Below, piece after piece: positions 1 to 8,261 of a DNA stretch of 64,000 nt. The position numbers and the translations under genes are program-made. The notes beneath the pieces were generated by a model. The model ran no database searches. It was not told the origin of the DNA and worked only from the letters and a program-made list of their open reading frames with translations. The DNA is from Cellulomonas sp. C5510 (GTDB lineage Bacteria; Actinomycetota; Actinomycetes; Actinomycetales; Cellulomonadaceae): the NCBI RefSeq assembly GCF_019797765.1, contig NZ_CP081862.1, positions 3,968,001 through 4,032,000 on the forward strand. The letters are read 5' to 3'. Position 1 is the stretch's first letter; each line of letters starts with the position of its first letter.

Positions 1-584
1 TCGACCACGAACGCGCCGGCGCCGATCGCGTGCGGCAGCCCCGCGGGCACCAGCACGGCGTCGCCGGGCTCCAGGTCGAGCACGTGCATCGCGTCGAGCA
101 TGCCCGCGGTGTCCTGGCGGTCCACCCACTTCCGCAGCTCGGCGGCGCCGACGTCGCGCCGGAACCCGAGGTGCACCGGGGCGGCGGTGAGCGCCACCCA
201 CGCCTCCGTCTTGCCGTGGGCGAGGCCCAGGTGCCGTGCCGCGAACGCCACGTCGGGGTGCGCGTGCACCGGCAGCCGCTCCCCCGCGTCGAGCAGCTTG
301 ACCAGCAGGCCGGCGTCGGCGCCGTACCGCGCGACGTGCTCGGGCCCGAGCCACGCGCTGGGGTCCGCGGCGACCGCGTCGGCGAGCAGCCGGCCGTCGG
401 GCAGCCGCGTGCGGCCGAGCTCGTGCTCGCCGAACAGCGTCGTGGTCGACCCCACCCAGTCCTCCGGCACGTGGTCGCCCGCGGCCGGGTGCCCGCCGGG
501 GCCGCGGAACGCCGCGATGCGGGCGCCGCCGGCGTAGAAGCGGTCGGCCGGCTGGTTGGCCGGCAGGGGGACGGGGCGGGTCAC
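1..584 (-). CDS. Class I mannose-6-phosphate isomerase-like protein (3' end outside window)
   Basis: Cupin-type zinc isomerase family that interconverts aldose and ketose phosphates such as mannose-6-P and fructose-6-P. The visible 194 residues contain the metal-ligand segment HAHPD, the GKTEAW segment and, near the edge, VPAGLPHAIG, all typical of class I phosphomannose isomerases. The GTG start is chosen because GGAGGA lies 6 bases upstream and the GTG overlaps the TGA of the upstream gene (GTGA). It is the last visible gene of a minus-strand run importer-aldolase-kinase-DUF4432-isomerase. The family is clear; the substrate is not, and a catabolic role on another sugar phosphate is as likely as housekeeping mannose metabolism. 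The C-terminus is cut off by the window edge. Confidence 0.8.
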   Translation of the reverse strand, partial: MTRPVPLPANQPADRFYAGGARIAAFRGPGGHPAAGDHVPEDWVGSTTTLFGEHELGRTRLPDGRLLADAVAADPSAWLGPEHVARYGADAGLLVKLLDAGERLPVHAHPDVAFAARHLGLAHGKTEAWVALTAAPVHLGFRRDVGAAELRKWVDRQDTAGMLDAMHVLDLEPGDAVLVPAGLPHAIGAGAFVV

Positions 585-1648
585 GGCTGCTCCTCCGGGC
601 GGGGATCGGGGTGGGGACCGGGGTGTGCGCCGGAACCGGCGGGCGCCGCGGCGCGGCCCGGGGACGCGGCGGGGTCGGCCTCCGGCGGCAGCACCTCGAC
701 GACGACGCCCGTCCGCCACGACTCCCCCGGCCCGAGCACCGGCGCACCGGCGTGCGGGCCGTCGCGCTCCGGCCCGAACAGCGGCGCGTTCGCCGGCTCG
801 ACGCCGAGCACCCACGCCCCGCGGGCCGGCCACGCCCACGTGCACAGCCGCGGCAGGGTCGCGGCGGTCCAGTCGACGGCCACCTCCGCGGCGCCGCCGG
901 TGAGGACCGCCCGCGCGCGCCCGTCCGTGACCGCCAGGTCCCGGTGCTCGCCCACGACCGCGTCGGCGCCGGGCGACGGCTCCGGCATCGCCAGGGCCTC
1001 GCGCCCCGGAGGCAGCGGTTCCCGCAGCCGGGTCCGGCCGGCGTCCACGCGCAGCCTGCCGCCGGGGGCCAGCAGCGGCGCGCCGAGGTTGACGTGGTAC
1101 AGCAGCGGCACGCCGACCGGGGCGTCGCCGTCGTTGCGCACCACGTCGCGGACCTCGACGCGCGGCCTGCCGGTGGTCGCGACGATCTCGCGCTCGACGA
1201 CGAGCCGCGTGCCGTACAGCGTGGAGAACCCCACGACCCCGCGGACGTGCACGGCGACCCCGGACGGCGTCACCTCGCGCCACCACCGGACCTCCGTGGC
1301 GGGCGTGAGGTGGTGGCTGCCGTGCTGCCCGGCCGTCGCGGTGGGCGGTCCGATGTTCTCCGGCCCGCACGTCACCACGAGGCCGCCGAGGAACCGCTCC
1401 TCCCACCCGGCGCCCGGCCCGGGGTCCGCGCGGTGCGGCGACCGCCACGCGAGCGGCACGTCCCCCCACCACGCCGGCCCGAGGTCGAGGCCGCGGTCGG
1501 GCCGCACGTCGAACGAGAGCCCGCCGGCCAGGCGGACCACCAGGAGCCGCTCCCCGCCCGGCCGGACCACGTCGAGCACCTGGGCGACCGCCTCCGGGAG
1601 CGCGACCAGGCCCTCGGTCAGCAGCTCCCCGGCCCCGCGGGCGGTCAC
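581..1648 (-). CDS. DUF4432 family protein (aldose 1-epimerase-like)
   Basis: 355-residue protein of the galactose-mutarotase-like fold family DUF4432. The segment TCGPENIGPP followed by QHGSHH resembles the family's TCGL.N.GPP...LHGR region, and the C-terminal half has the expected beta-rich pattern ending in a GPGESW segment. Family members are thought to bind or epimerise sugars at the anomeric carbon; the substrate is unknown. The GTG start overlaps the TGA of the kinase gene (GTGA), and the stop overlaps the next start the same way, so kinase, DUF4432 and isomerase are translationally coupled. The long in-frame extension upstream of this start overlaps the kinase in another frame and is not real. 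The last 40 residues are a Pro/Ala/Gly-rich tail. Confidence 0.8.
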   Translation of the reverse strand: MTARGAGELLTEGLVALPEAVAQVLDVVRPGGERLLVVRLAGGLSFDVRPDRGLDLGPAWWGDVPLAWRSPHRADPGPGAGWEERFLGGLVVTCGPENIGPPTATAGQHGSHHLTPATEVRWWREVTPSGVAVHVRGVVGFSTLYGTRLVVEREIVATTGRPRVEVRDVVRNDGDAPVGVPLLYHVNLGAPLLAPGGRLRVDAGRTRLREPLPPGREALAMPEPSPGADAVVGEHRDLAVTDGRARAVLTGGAAEVAVDWTAATLPRLCTWAWPARGAWVLGVEPANAPLFGPERDGPHAGAPVLGPGESWRTGVVVEVLPPEADPAASPGRAAAPAGSGAHPGPHPDPRPEEQP

Positions 1649-2832
1649 GGGGCCGCCAGGGCGGCCAGGAACCCGCCCACGAACGTGTCGCCGAGCCCGA
1701 TCGTCGTGGGCCGCGGGACGTCCAGCACGTACGCGGGCTCGCAGGCGACGTCGGCCGCGAGGGCCTCGACCTCCCGCGCGAACCGCGTCCCCGCGGCACC
1801 GGGCGTGCGCGCGGCCGTCGCGACGTAGTCGTCGCGCGTGAACGCGTCGCCGTGGACGTACCGCGTGCTGGCCATGTCGATGCCGCCCCGCAGGGCCGTC
1901 CGGAGCCCGGCCGCCCCGGCGCCGACGGCCAGCGCCCAGTGCTGGGTGTGCACCACGAGCGTGCGGGCGGGGACGGCCGCGTGCAGCTCCTCGAGGGCCT
2001 TCGCGACGTCCGCGGCGTCCAGCAGGTCGACGGCGCGGCCGGTCCACTCCTGGAGCTCGTCCTCGTTGACGGCCCACACGTCCACCCGCGGGGCGAGGAC
2101 GTCCCGCACCGGCTCCCGCAGCGCGGGCAGGTGGTAGCCGGCGTCCTCGAAGTACACGAACCCGCCGGGCGGCACACGGTCGAGGTCGGCGGCGAGGGTC
2201 GCGAGCCGCGCGTCCAGCGTGTCGCGCTCCTGGATGACGTTGAACCCGGAGACCAGCACCACGTCGGCGCTCGCGCACGCGTCACCCAGGGCCGGGTGCA
2301 GCACCAGCTCCCGGTTCGGCGGGTCGTTCACGTAGATGAGGCGGTTCGGGCGGGCGGCCACCACCTCGACGCCGGCGACCCGCACCGCGGACCCCGCCGG
2401 GTACTGCACGATGAGGTGCGGGTCGGTGGTGTCGCGGTCCGCCGAGCACAGGTAGGTGGTGCTCGCGGGCAGCAGCCGCCGCACGTCGTCGTCGATGCTC
2501 ACGAGGTGCACCAGGGCCGGCAGGCCACGCACCCGGTCCATGGCGATCGCCGCGCGCACGCACGTGCCGCCCAGCGTCACCCGCGACGAGAACCTCCGGG
2601 CGAACGCCTCGACGATCTCGGACGACGCGACGAACCGCTCGCCGCCCGCCCCGTCCCGGACGAAGCCGAGCAGCGAGCGCAGCAGGTCCCGCTCGCTGAG
2701 CACCGGGATGCGGGCGTCCAGCTCGTCCGCGCGCAGCCCCCACTCCGCGGCCAGCCGCTCGAGCGTCCCCGGGTCCCAGTCGATCTCGTAGTCGACGGTC
2801 CCGCCGAGTCCCAGGACGTAGCGCGTGCTCAT
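1645..2832 (-). CDS. ADP-dependent phosphofructokinase/glucokinase family sugar kinase
   Basis: 395 residues that look like the ADP_PFK_GK family of ribokinase-fold kinases, best known from archaea and vertebrate ADPGK, rather than ordinary PfkB or PfkA. Visible landmarks are NEDE at 256-259 (the family NxxE motif), VVHTQHW around 293-299 (the strand carrying the HxE-like site) and TIGLGDTF at 377-384, with Asp382 as the likely catalytic base in GxGD. Expected reaction: phosphorylation of a hexose or hexose phosphate, in the founding members with ADP as donor. GAGGAGG precedes the ATG with rather long spacing. A strong hairpin separates it from the aldolase gene upstream, while the two downstream genes overlap it. 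Substrate and nucleotide donor cannot be read from sequence. Confidence 0.75.
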   Translation of the reverse strand: MSTRYVLGLGGTVDYEIDWDPGTLERLAAEWGLRADELDARIPVLSERDLLRSLLGFVRDGAGGERFVASSEIVEAFARRFSSRVTLGGTCVRAAIAMDRVRGLPALVHLVSIDDDVRRLLPASTTYLCSADRDTTDPHLIVQYPAGSAVRVAGVEVVAARPNRLIYVNDPPNRELVLHPALGDACASADVVLVSGFNVIQERDTLDARLATLAADLDRVPPGGFVYFEDAGYHLPALREPVRDVLAPRVDVWAVNEDELQEWTGRAVDLLDAADVAKALEELHAAVPARTLVVHTQHWALAVGAGAAGLRTALRGGIDMASTRYVHGDAFTRDDYVATAARTPGAAGTRFAREVEALAADVACEPAYVLDVPRPTTIGLGDTFVGGFLAALAAP

Positions 2833-2894
2833 GGGCGGTGCCGGCCTCCTCGCCGTGGTGGTGCGGTGTGCTGCTGGTCCGGTGCGTGCGGTGC

Positions 2895-2931
2895 GCCGGC
2901 CGCCGCCGACCGGGGGTCGGCGGCGGCCGGC
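2895..2931 (-). terminator. Strong stem-loop between aldolase and kinase genes
   Basis: A perfect 16-bp inverted repeat (2895-2910 against 2916-2931) with a 5-base loop lies 7 bases after the aldolase stop codon. It has no U-tract, as is usual in high-GC actinobacteria. It may terminate the importer-aldolase transcript or attenuate it, so that the kinase, DUF4432 and isomerase genes are expressed at a lower level or from their own promoter. Confidence 0.7.
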
Positions 2932-2937
2932 ACGGGG

Positions 2938-3804
2938 TCAGTACAGCTCGGCCTTGCCGGCCGCGTCGAACAGCTCGATCTTCTGCGCGGCGACCACGTT
3001 CATGGCCTCGACCGCCGGGGGCTGGATCGTGTTCGGCTCGCGCAGCGTGAGGTCGGCCAGCACCTCCCGCATCCGGTCGTGGTAGGCCACCTTGATGTCG
3101 CTGGAGATGTTGATCTTGTTCACGCCCAGCTTGACCGCGCGGCCGATCTCGTCGTCCGGGTTGCCGGAGCCGCCGTGCAGCACCAGCGGGATCGGCAGGC
3201 GCGACTTGATCTCGGTCAGCAGGTCGAGCCGGAGCTCGGGCTTGAGGCCCTTCGGGTACAGGCCGTGCGCCGTGCCGATCGCCACCGCCAGGCTGTCGAC
3301 ACCGGTGCGCTGCACGAAGTCGACGGCCTGGTCCGGGTCGGTGTAGATGATGTTGGACACCGCCACGCCCGCCTCGGCCTGCTCGTCGAGCTTGCCGATG
3401 GTGCCCAGCTCGCCCTCGACGGACAGCCCGACGGCGTGCGCCGCCTCGACGACCCGGGCCGTGATCGCGACGTTCTCCTCGTACGGGAGCATCGACCCGT
3501 CGATCATGACGGACGTGAAGCCGATCTGGATGGCCGTGAGGACCTGCTCGTAGCTCCCGCCGTGGTCCCAGTGGATCGCCACCGGCACCGAGGCCTTGTG
3601 CGCGCGCTGGATCAGCGCCGGCATGACGTCGTGCCCGAGGTGGCTGACCTCGTCCGGGTGGATCGCGACCATCAGCGGGGCGCGACGCTCCTCCGAGATC
3701 GCGACGATCCCGTTGAACATGGCGTAGTCGCTGATGTTGAACGCCGGCACCGCGAAGCTGTGCTCGTTCGCGACGGCCAGCAGGTCCGCGCCGTTCATCA
3801 ACAT
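2938..3804 (-). CDS. Class II fructose/tagatose-bisphosphate aldolase family protein
   Basis: 288-residue zinc aldolase of the GatY/KbaY/Fba class II family that cleaves ketose bisphosphates to dihydroxyacetone phosphate and an aldehyde. Zinc and catalytic landmarks are present: IHWDH at 77-81, EGELGTIG at 130-137, GTAHG with His180, and VLHGGSG with His210. Length suits the GatY/KbaY branch. The ATG at 3804 is chosen because GGAG sits 7 bases upstream; a second ATG two codons later is possible. It follows the second permease by 65 bases and belongs to the same minus-strand run. Its place after an importer points to catabolism of a specific ketose; the stereochemistry of the substrate cannot be told from sequence. 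Confidence 0.87.
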   Translation of the reverse strand: MLMNGADLLAVANEHSFAVPAFNISDYAMFNGIVAISEERRAPLMVAIHPDEVSHLGHDVMPALIQRAHKASVPVAIHWDHGGSYEQVLTAIQIGFTSVMIDGSMLPYEENVAITARVVEAAHAVGLSVEGELGTIGKLDEQAEAGVAVSNIIYTDPDQAVDFVQRTGVDSLAVAIGTAHGLYPKGLKPELRLDLLTEIKSRLPIPLVLHGGSGNPDDEIGRAVKLGVNKINISSDIKVAYHDRMREVLADLTLREPNTIQPPAVEAMNVVAAQKIELFDAAGKAELY

Positions 3805-3869
3805 GGGGTGACTCCTTGTCGTGTCGTGGTCGTGCTGCGTGTGCTGCGTCGTGCCGCCGGGAACCCCGG

Positions 3870-4757
3870 TCAGACCTTCACGGCGCCTGCCGTCATCCCA
3901 CCGATGAAGTACCGCTGGAAGAACAGGAAGAGAACGAGGACGGGAATGCATCCCAGAATGCTCATCGCCATCATCTCGTTCCATTCGTACGAGTGCTGGC
4001 CCATGAGCAGCTGGATGCCGATCGGGACGGTCCGCATGTCCTCGGTGCGGGTGAGCGTGAGCGCGAACAGGAACTCGTTCCACGCGATCATGAACGTGTA
4101 GACGCCCACCGAGACCAGGCCCGGGACGGAGATGGGGACGAGAATGCGCCACAGGGCGGTCAGGGGCCCCGCGCCGTCCACCTTGACGGCCTCGTCCAGC
4201 TCCCGCGGGAGGGTGTTGAAGTACCCGGTCATCATGATGATCGCGTAGGGCAGCGTGAACACCATGTAGGTGAGGATCAGACCGGGGTAGGTGTTGTAGA
4301 GCCCGAGCGCCACCATGAGGCCGAAGTACGGGATCAGCAGCGTGATCGGCGGGACCGCCTGCACGCTGACGATGACCACGTTGATGACCTTCTTGCCCGG
4401 GAAGTCGTACCGGCTGAAGGCGTACGCCGCGAGCACCGCCACCAGCAGCGTCAGCAGCGTCACGCTGCCGGCCACCAGGTACGAGTTGCCGAAGAACCGC
4501 AGCTTCACGGGGTCGGTGAGGATCGTCGTGTACGCGTCGAGCGAGAAGCCCTCCGTCAGCAGCCGCGGCGGCGAGGCGAAGATCTCCGGGTTCGCCTTGA
4601 ACGAGCTGGACAGCATCCACAGCACGGGCAGGCCGGCGAACAGCGCGCCGACCACCAGCGCCGTCAGGACCAGCGCCTTCTGCCCGGTCCGGCGGGGCGG
4701 CGTGCGCAGGGCGGGCGCCCCGGGCCGGGCCGCGGGGGTGGTGGTGAGGGTCGCCAT
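3870..4757 (-). CDS. Carbohydrate ABC transporter permease (MalG type)
   Basis: 295-residue inner membrane permease of the CUT1 sugar importer class. About six hydrophobic segments are visible, starting near residues 28-50, and the cytoplasmic coupling loop ELDEAVKVDGAGPLTALWRILVP matches the EAA motif that docks on the shared ATPase. The typical GGMTAGAVKV tail is present. The start ATG lies 2 bases after the stop of the other permease gene. No ATPase gene is in the cluster, as is common in actinobacteria, where one MsiK-like ATPase serves many importers. Confidence 0.92.
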   Translation of the reverse strand: MATLTTTPAARPGAPALRTPPRRTGQKALVLTALVVGALFAGLPVLWMLSSSFKANPEIFASPPRLLTEGFSLDAYTTILTDPVKLRFFGNSYLVAGSVTLLTLLVAVLAAYAFSRYDFPGKKVINVVIVSVQAVPPITLLIPYFGLMVALGLYNTYPGLILTYMVFTLPYAIIMMTGYFNTLPRELDEAVKVDGAGPLTALWRILVPISVPGLVSVGVYTFMIAWNEFLFALTLTRTEDMRTVPIGIQLLMGQHSYEWNEMMAMSILGCIPVLVLFLFFQRYFIGGMTAGAVKV

Positions 4758-4759
4758 GA

Positions 4760-5770
4760 TCAGTCCCGTGCCTTCTGGTGCCGGACGTAGAAGAATGCGA
4801 GGACCATCGACGCCAGCAGCACCACGACCGCGGACGCGGAGGCCACGGAGAACTCGTACCGGCTGAATGCCAGCTTGTACGTGAAGGTGCTGAGCATCTC
4901 GGTCGCGTTGATCGGCCCGCCGCCGGTCGTCATCCAGATCAGCGCGAACTGCTGCGTGGTCCAGATGAAGTCCAGCAGCGCCATCGAGACGATGATCGGG
5001 CGCAGCTGCGGGACGGTGACGTTGCGGAACTGCTGGAAGGGCGTCGCGCCGTCGACGCGGGCGGCCTCGTACAGGTCGCGCGGGATCCCCTGCAGGCCGG
5101 CGAGCAGCGAGATCATGAAGAACGGGTAGCCGGCCCAGATGTTGATGAACGTGACGGCCGCGAGCGCCGTGCTCGGGTTCGCCAGCCACTCCGTCTGGCC
5201 GTCCGTGAGGCCGACCGTCCCGAGCAGGTAGTTCACGACGCCGTTCGGGTTGAGCAGCAGCCGCCACAGCACCGCGATGATCGCCACCGTGAACAGCCAC
5301 GGCAGCACGTAGATCACGCGGAAGAACGCCTTGACGCGGTGGCTGAGAAGCGGCGTGTTGAGCAGCATCGCGAAGCCGAGGCCGATCGCGAAGTGCGCCA
5401 CCACGCTGACCGTGGTGAACACGAGGGTGTTGCGCGCCGCCGTCCAGAACACCGGGTCGGTGAGCACCTCGGTGTAGTTGGCGAAGCCCACGAACGCGGA
5501 GTTCTTGGTGGTGATCACGCCGTCGAGCAGCGAGTACCAGATCACCATGACGATCGGCGTCAGCATGAGGATCGCCAGCAGCACGCCGGTCGGGCTCAGG
5601 AACCCGTAGGGGGTGAGGCGGCGCTTGAGCCGCTCCCACCCCGCCCGGGTGGACGGCGGGGTCGGGGCGGGCGGGCCGCCGGCGCCGGGCGCGCCGTCGG
5701 TGCGGTCGGCGCCCGTGGCGCGGGACGCCCCGGCGGTGGCCGGCGTCCGCTGCGCGTGCGAGGTGAACAC
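4760..5770 (-). CDS. Carbohydrate ABC transporter permease (MalF type)
   Basis: 336-residue partner permease of the same CUT1 importer. It has a Pro/Ala-rich cytoplasmic N-terminus of about 50 residues, then six membrane segments beginning at LLAILMLTPIVMVIWYSL, and the coupling loop DLYEAARVDGATPFQQFRNVTVP. The GTG at 5770 is chosen over an in-frame start 31 codons earlier because AAGGAGG lies 7 bases upstream of it and the earlier stretch overlaps the intergenic hairpin. It pairs with the downstream permease and the upstream binding protein. Confidence 0.9.
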   Translation of the reverse strand: MFTSHAQRTPATAGASRATGADRTDGAPGAGGPPAPTPPSTRAGWERLKRRLTPYGFLSPTGVLLAILMLTPIVMVIWYSLLDGVITTKNSAFVGFANYTEVLTDPVFWTAARNTLVFTTVSVVAHFAIGLGFAMLLNTPLLSHRVKAFFRVIYVLPWLFTVAIIAVLWRLLLNPNGVVNYLLGTVGLTDGQTEWLANPSTALAAVTFINIWAGYPFFMISLLAGLQGIPRDLYEAARVDGATPFQQFRNVTVPQLRPIIVSMALLDFIWTTQQFALIWMTTGGGPINATEMLSTFTYKLAFSRYEFSVASASAVVVLLASMVLAFFYVRHQKARD

Positions 5771-5791
5771 GGTCGGTCCTCCTTGACCGAG

Positions 5792-5830
5792 GACCGCGCC
5801 GGGCGGGTCAGGGGCACGCCCGGCGCGGTC
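5792..5830 (-). other. Intercistronic stem-loop between binding protein and permease genes
   Basis: Perfect 14-bp inverted repeat (5792-5805 against 5817-5830) with an 11-base loop, just after the binding-protein stop. Hairpins here typically stabilise the upstream mRNA or attenuate read-through, giving excess binding protein over permeases. No U-tract follows, and the permease has its own good ribosome binding site directly after the hairpin. Confidence 0.65.
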
Positions 5831-5844
5831 GCTCTCGGGGTGGG

Positions 5845-7140
5845 TCAGAACTCGCTCTCCCACGACTTCTGGGCGGCGGTCAGGGCGTCGTCGACGCTCT
5901 GGTCGCCGTTCAGAGCCTTCTGGAGCTGCTCGCCGAGCTGGCGCATGAGCTCCTCGGCGACGGGGAGCCCGGTGAACTCGTTCGCCGGGTAGCCGTCCTG
6001 GTAGATCTCGAACGCGGTGGCGAACAGCTCGTTGTCCTCGACGAAGTCGGGCACGGACTCGGTGTTGCCCGGGAAGGCGTTCGCGATGGACGACAGCTGG
6101 GCGTTCGTCTCCTCGCTCATGAGGAACTCGACGAGCTTCATGGCCTCGGCCTTGTGCTCCGAGTTCTCGGCGACGCCGATGCCCCAGGAGGCGTAGGGGA
6201 TGCCGCGCTCACCGGTGTAGTCGTCCTCGGCAGGGATCGCCGAGATCGAGAAGCCGAGGTCGGGGTTCGACTCCTGGATCGTCGTCACGTGCGCGAGGGA
6301 GTCGATCATCATGCCCACGCGGCCGTTCGTGAACTCCTCGACCTTGTCCTGCTCCTTCATGGTGAAGGAGCCCGGGGCCACGACGCCCGCGTCCCACAGG
6401 TCGGCGACGAACTGGATGCCGCTCTCGACGTCCGGGTTGTCCGTCAGCGCCGGCTGGCCGTCCGCGAGCATCGACCCGCCGGACGCCCACACCCACGACA
6501 TGACGTCGTTCTGCACGCCGTTGGGGGCCTCGAGCGACAGCGGGAGCACCCAGCCGTACGTGTTGTCGCCGAGCGCCGTCACCGCCTCCGCCGCGGCCGC
6601 GAACTCGCTGCGGGTGCTCGGCGGCGCGTCGACGCCCGCCTGGGCCAGCAGGTCGTCGTTGCTGAACATCGGGTACACGAAGTTGACGACCGGGATCATG
6701 TACGTGCTGCCGTCCACCTGGACCTGGCTGACGAGCTGGCTGTCGTCGAACCCGTCCTCGGACATCAGCGCCGACAGGTCCGCGATGGACCCCTGCTTCG
6801 CGAAGTCGTTGACCCAGGCGCCGTCGAGGCCGACGACGTCGGACATCGTGCCTGCGGCCGCCCCCGCGAGCACCTGCTCCTTGGTCGAGGCGTAGGGGCC
6901 GCTCAGCAGCTCGACCTTGATGCCGGGGTTCTCCGACTCGAACGTGTCCATCAGCTCGCGGAACGCGCCGTCGGGGAGCTCGGGCTCCCACCACTGCGCG
7001 AACTCGATGGTGACGTCGCCCCCGGACGATCCCCCTTCTGCGGCGTCGCCGCCGCCGCTGCCGCACGCGGTGAGGAGCAGCGCCGCCGCGCCGATCACCG
7101 CCGTGCCGCCCAGGTACCGCATCCGAGCTCCGTTGCTCAT
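5845..7140 (-). CDS. Sugar ABC transporter substrate-binding lipoprotein
   Basis: 431-residue extracellular solute-binding protein (family 1) that would capture a sugar and hand it to the two permeases encoded downstream. The signal sequence ends in a lipobox LLLTAC with the lipidated Cys at 26, followed by a Gly/Ser/Asp linker. The mature part shows the usual pattern of this fold, including GRVGMMIDS around 290 and the C-terminal alpha-helical region. GGAGGGAG lies 4 bases before the ATG. It is the first gene of the minus-strand sugar cassette and is divergent from a DeoR regulator, which probably controls it. The ligand is unknown. Confidence 0.9.
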   Translation of the reverse strand: MSNGARMRYLGGTAVIGAAALLLTACGSGGGDAAEGGSSGGDVTIEFAQWWEPELPDGAFRELMDTFESENPGIKVELLSGPYASTKEQVLAGAAAGTMSDVVGLDGAWVNDFAKQGSIADLSALMSEDGFDDSQLVSQVQVDGSTYMIPVVNFVYPMFSNDDLLAQAGVDAPPSTRSEFAAAAEAVTALGDNTYGWVLPLSLEAPNGVQNDVMSWVWASGGSMLADGQPALTDNPDVESGIQFVADLWDAGVVAPGSFTMKEQDKVEEFTNGRVGMMIDSLAHVTTIQESNPDLGFSISAIPAEDDYTGERGIPYASWGIGVAENSEHKAEAMKLVEFLMSEETNAQLSSIANAFPGNTESVPDFVEDNELFATAFEIYQDGYPANEFTGLPVAEELMRQLGEQLQKALNGDQSVDDALTAAQKSWESEF

Positions 7141-7422
7141 GACTCTCCCTCCAGGGTTGCCGCTTCTTGCGGCCGAGTGCGCATCTCTGCGTGTTTGAGC
7201 ACGGTAGTGCGGGGTTGTGCGGGCGTCAAGGGGTTCCAGCCACGCATGGGGACGCACGCGCGGCGGACCGCGGATGGGAGCGCGACCGCAGGCGGAGCGC
7301 GATCGAGCCCCTCCCGCAGGGCCGCGCCGGAGGCTCCGCCGGGTGCCGCAGCGCCTGCGGTGCTGTGCGCGGCGAGCTGCGTTCTTCCTCCGGACTGCGC
7401 GTTTTTGTGCTAGAAGTTTCGT
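7141..7422. promoter_or_regulatory. Divergent promoter region between importer operon and deoR-type gene
   Basis: 282 bases without a gene. A similar element faces each gene: GTGCTCAAACAC on the minus strand (7191-7202), facing the importer, and GTGCTAGAAGTTTC on the plus strand (7407-7420), facing the regulator. They share GTGCT..AA, and the regulator copy ends two bases before its ATG. This is a candidate operator for the DeoR protein, based only on similarity and position. No clear ribosome binding site precedes the regulator ATG. Confidence 0.35.
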
Positions 7423-8232
7423 ATGTCGTCCTCCGACAGCACCCCCCGCCGCCTCCCCGCCGGGCGCAAGGCCGAGCTCGCCGCCTTCGTCGCCGACGCG
7501 GGCGAGGTCACGGTCGCGCAGCTCGCCGAGCGCTTCGAGGTGTCGGCGGACACGATCCGCCGCGACCTCGACCAGCTCGACGCCGACGGCGTGCTGGTCC
7601 GCACCCACGGCGGTGCCGTCGGACTGTCCGCCGCCCCCCGCCCGAACACCGAGCTCGACGTGCGCATGCGTCTGCAGACCCAGGCCAAGGAGCAGATCGG
7701 CACCCGCGCGGCCGAGCTCGTCCGAGACGGGCAGGCCGTGATCGTCAACGCCGGGACCACGACCCTCGCGCTCGTGCGGTCGCTGGCCGACCACCGGGAC
7801 CTGACCGTGGCCACGAACAGCCTGCGCGGCGCCACGGAGCTCGACCCGAAGGTGTACCGCGACCTCTACGTGTTCGGTGGCAGCGTGCGGCTCATGGACC
7901 AGGCGACCCTCGGGCCGGTCCGCCTCCCCGCGTGGACGCACCAGCCGGAGGTCGACATCCGCTGCGACCTCGCGCTGATCGGCGTGGGCGCCGTCTCGCC
8001 CGACGTCGGCTTCTCCACCAGCAACCTCGTCGAGGCCTCGATGATGGGCGAGATGATGGACCGCGCCGACAAGGTGGCGGTGCTCGCCGACTCCTCCAAG
8101 TTCGGCCGCCGGCTCTTCGCGCAGATCGCGGAGCTCGCCCGCGCCGACTACCTGGTCACGGACTCCCCGCCCCCGCCCGACCTCGCCCGGGCGCTCGCGG
8201 AGGCGGGTGTCGAGGTGCTGCTGCCGCGCTGA
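7423..8232 (+). CDS. DeoR/GlpR family transcriptional regulator
   Basis: 269-residue sugar-phosphate-sensing repressor. The N-terminus carries a DeoR helix-turn-helix (VTVAQLAERFEVSADTIRRDL, about 31-51) followed by the family signature LVRTHGGAV. The C-terminal DeoRC domain resembles sugar-phosphate isomerases and includes NAGTTT near 106 and the conserved D.GFSTSNLVEA segment. Its divergent position next to the importer operon suggests it represses that operon and is released by a phosphorylated intermediate of the pathway. Confidence 0.9.
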   Translation: MSSSDSTPRRLPAGRKAELAAFVADAGEVTVAQLAERFEVSADTIRRDLDQLDADGVLVRTHGGAVGLSAAPRPNTELDVRMRLQTQAKEQIGTRAAELVRDGQAVIVNAGTTTLALVRSLADHRDLTVATNSLRGATELDPKVYRDLYVFGGSVRLMDQATLGPVRLPAWTHQPEVDIRCDLALIGVGAVSPDVGFSTSNLVEASMMGEMMDRADKVAVLADSSKFGRRLFAQIAELARADYLVTDSPPPPDLARALAEAGVEVLLPR

Positions 8233-8261
8233 GCCCGCGCGCCGGGTGCAGGATCGGAGCC

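Noticed and set aside
30..1841. Long open frame on the plus strand over the first genes
   Set aside because: It is antisense to three genes with recognisable families and good starts; its translation is Arg/Pro/Ala-rich without domain sense, as expected from 75 percent GC DNA.
2938..4620. 560-residue reading of the aldolase gene with a long N-terminal extension
   Set aside because: The extension lies inside the permease in another frame; the ribosome binding site and family alignment fix the start at 3804.
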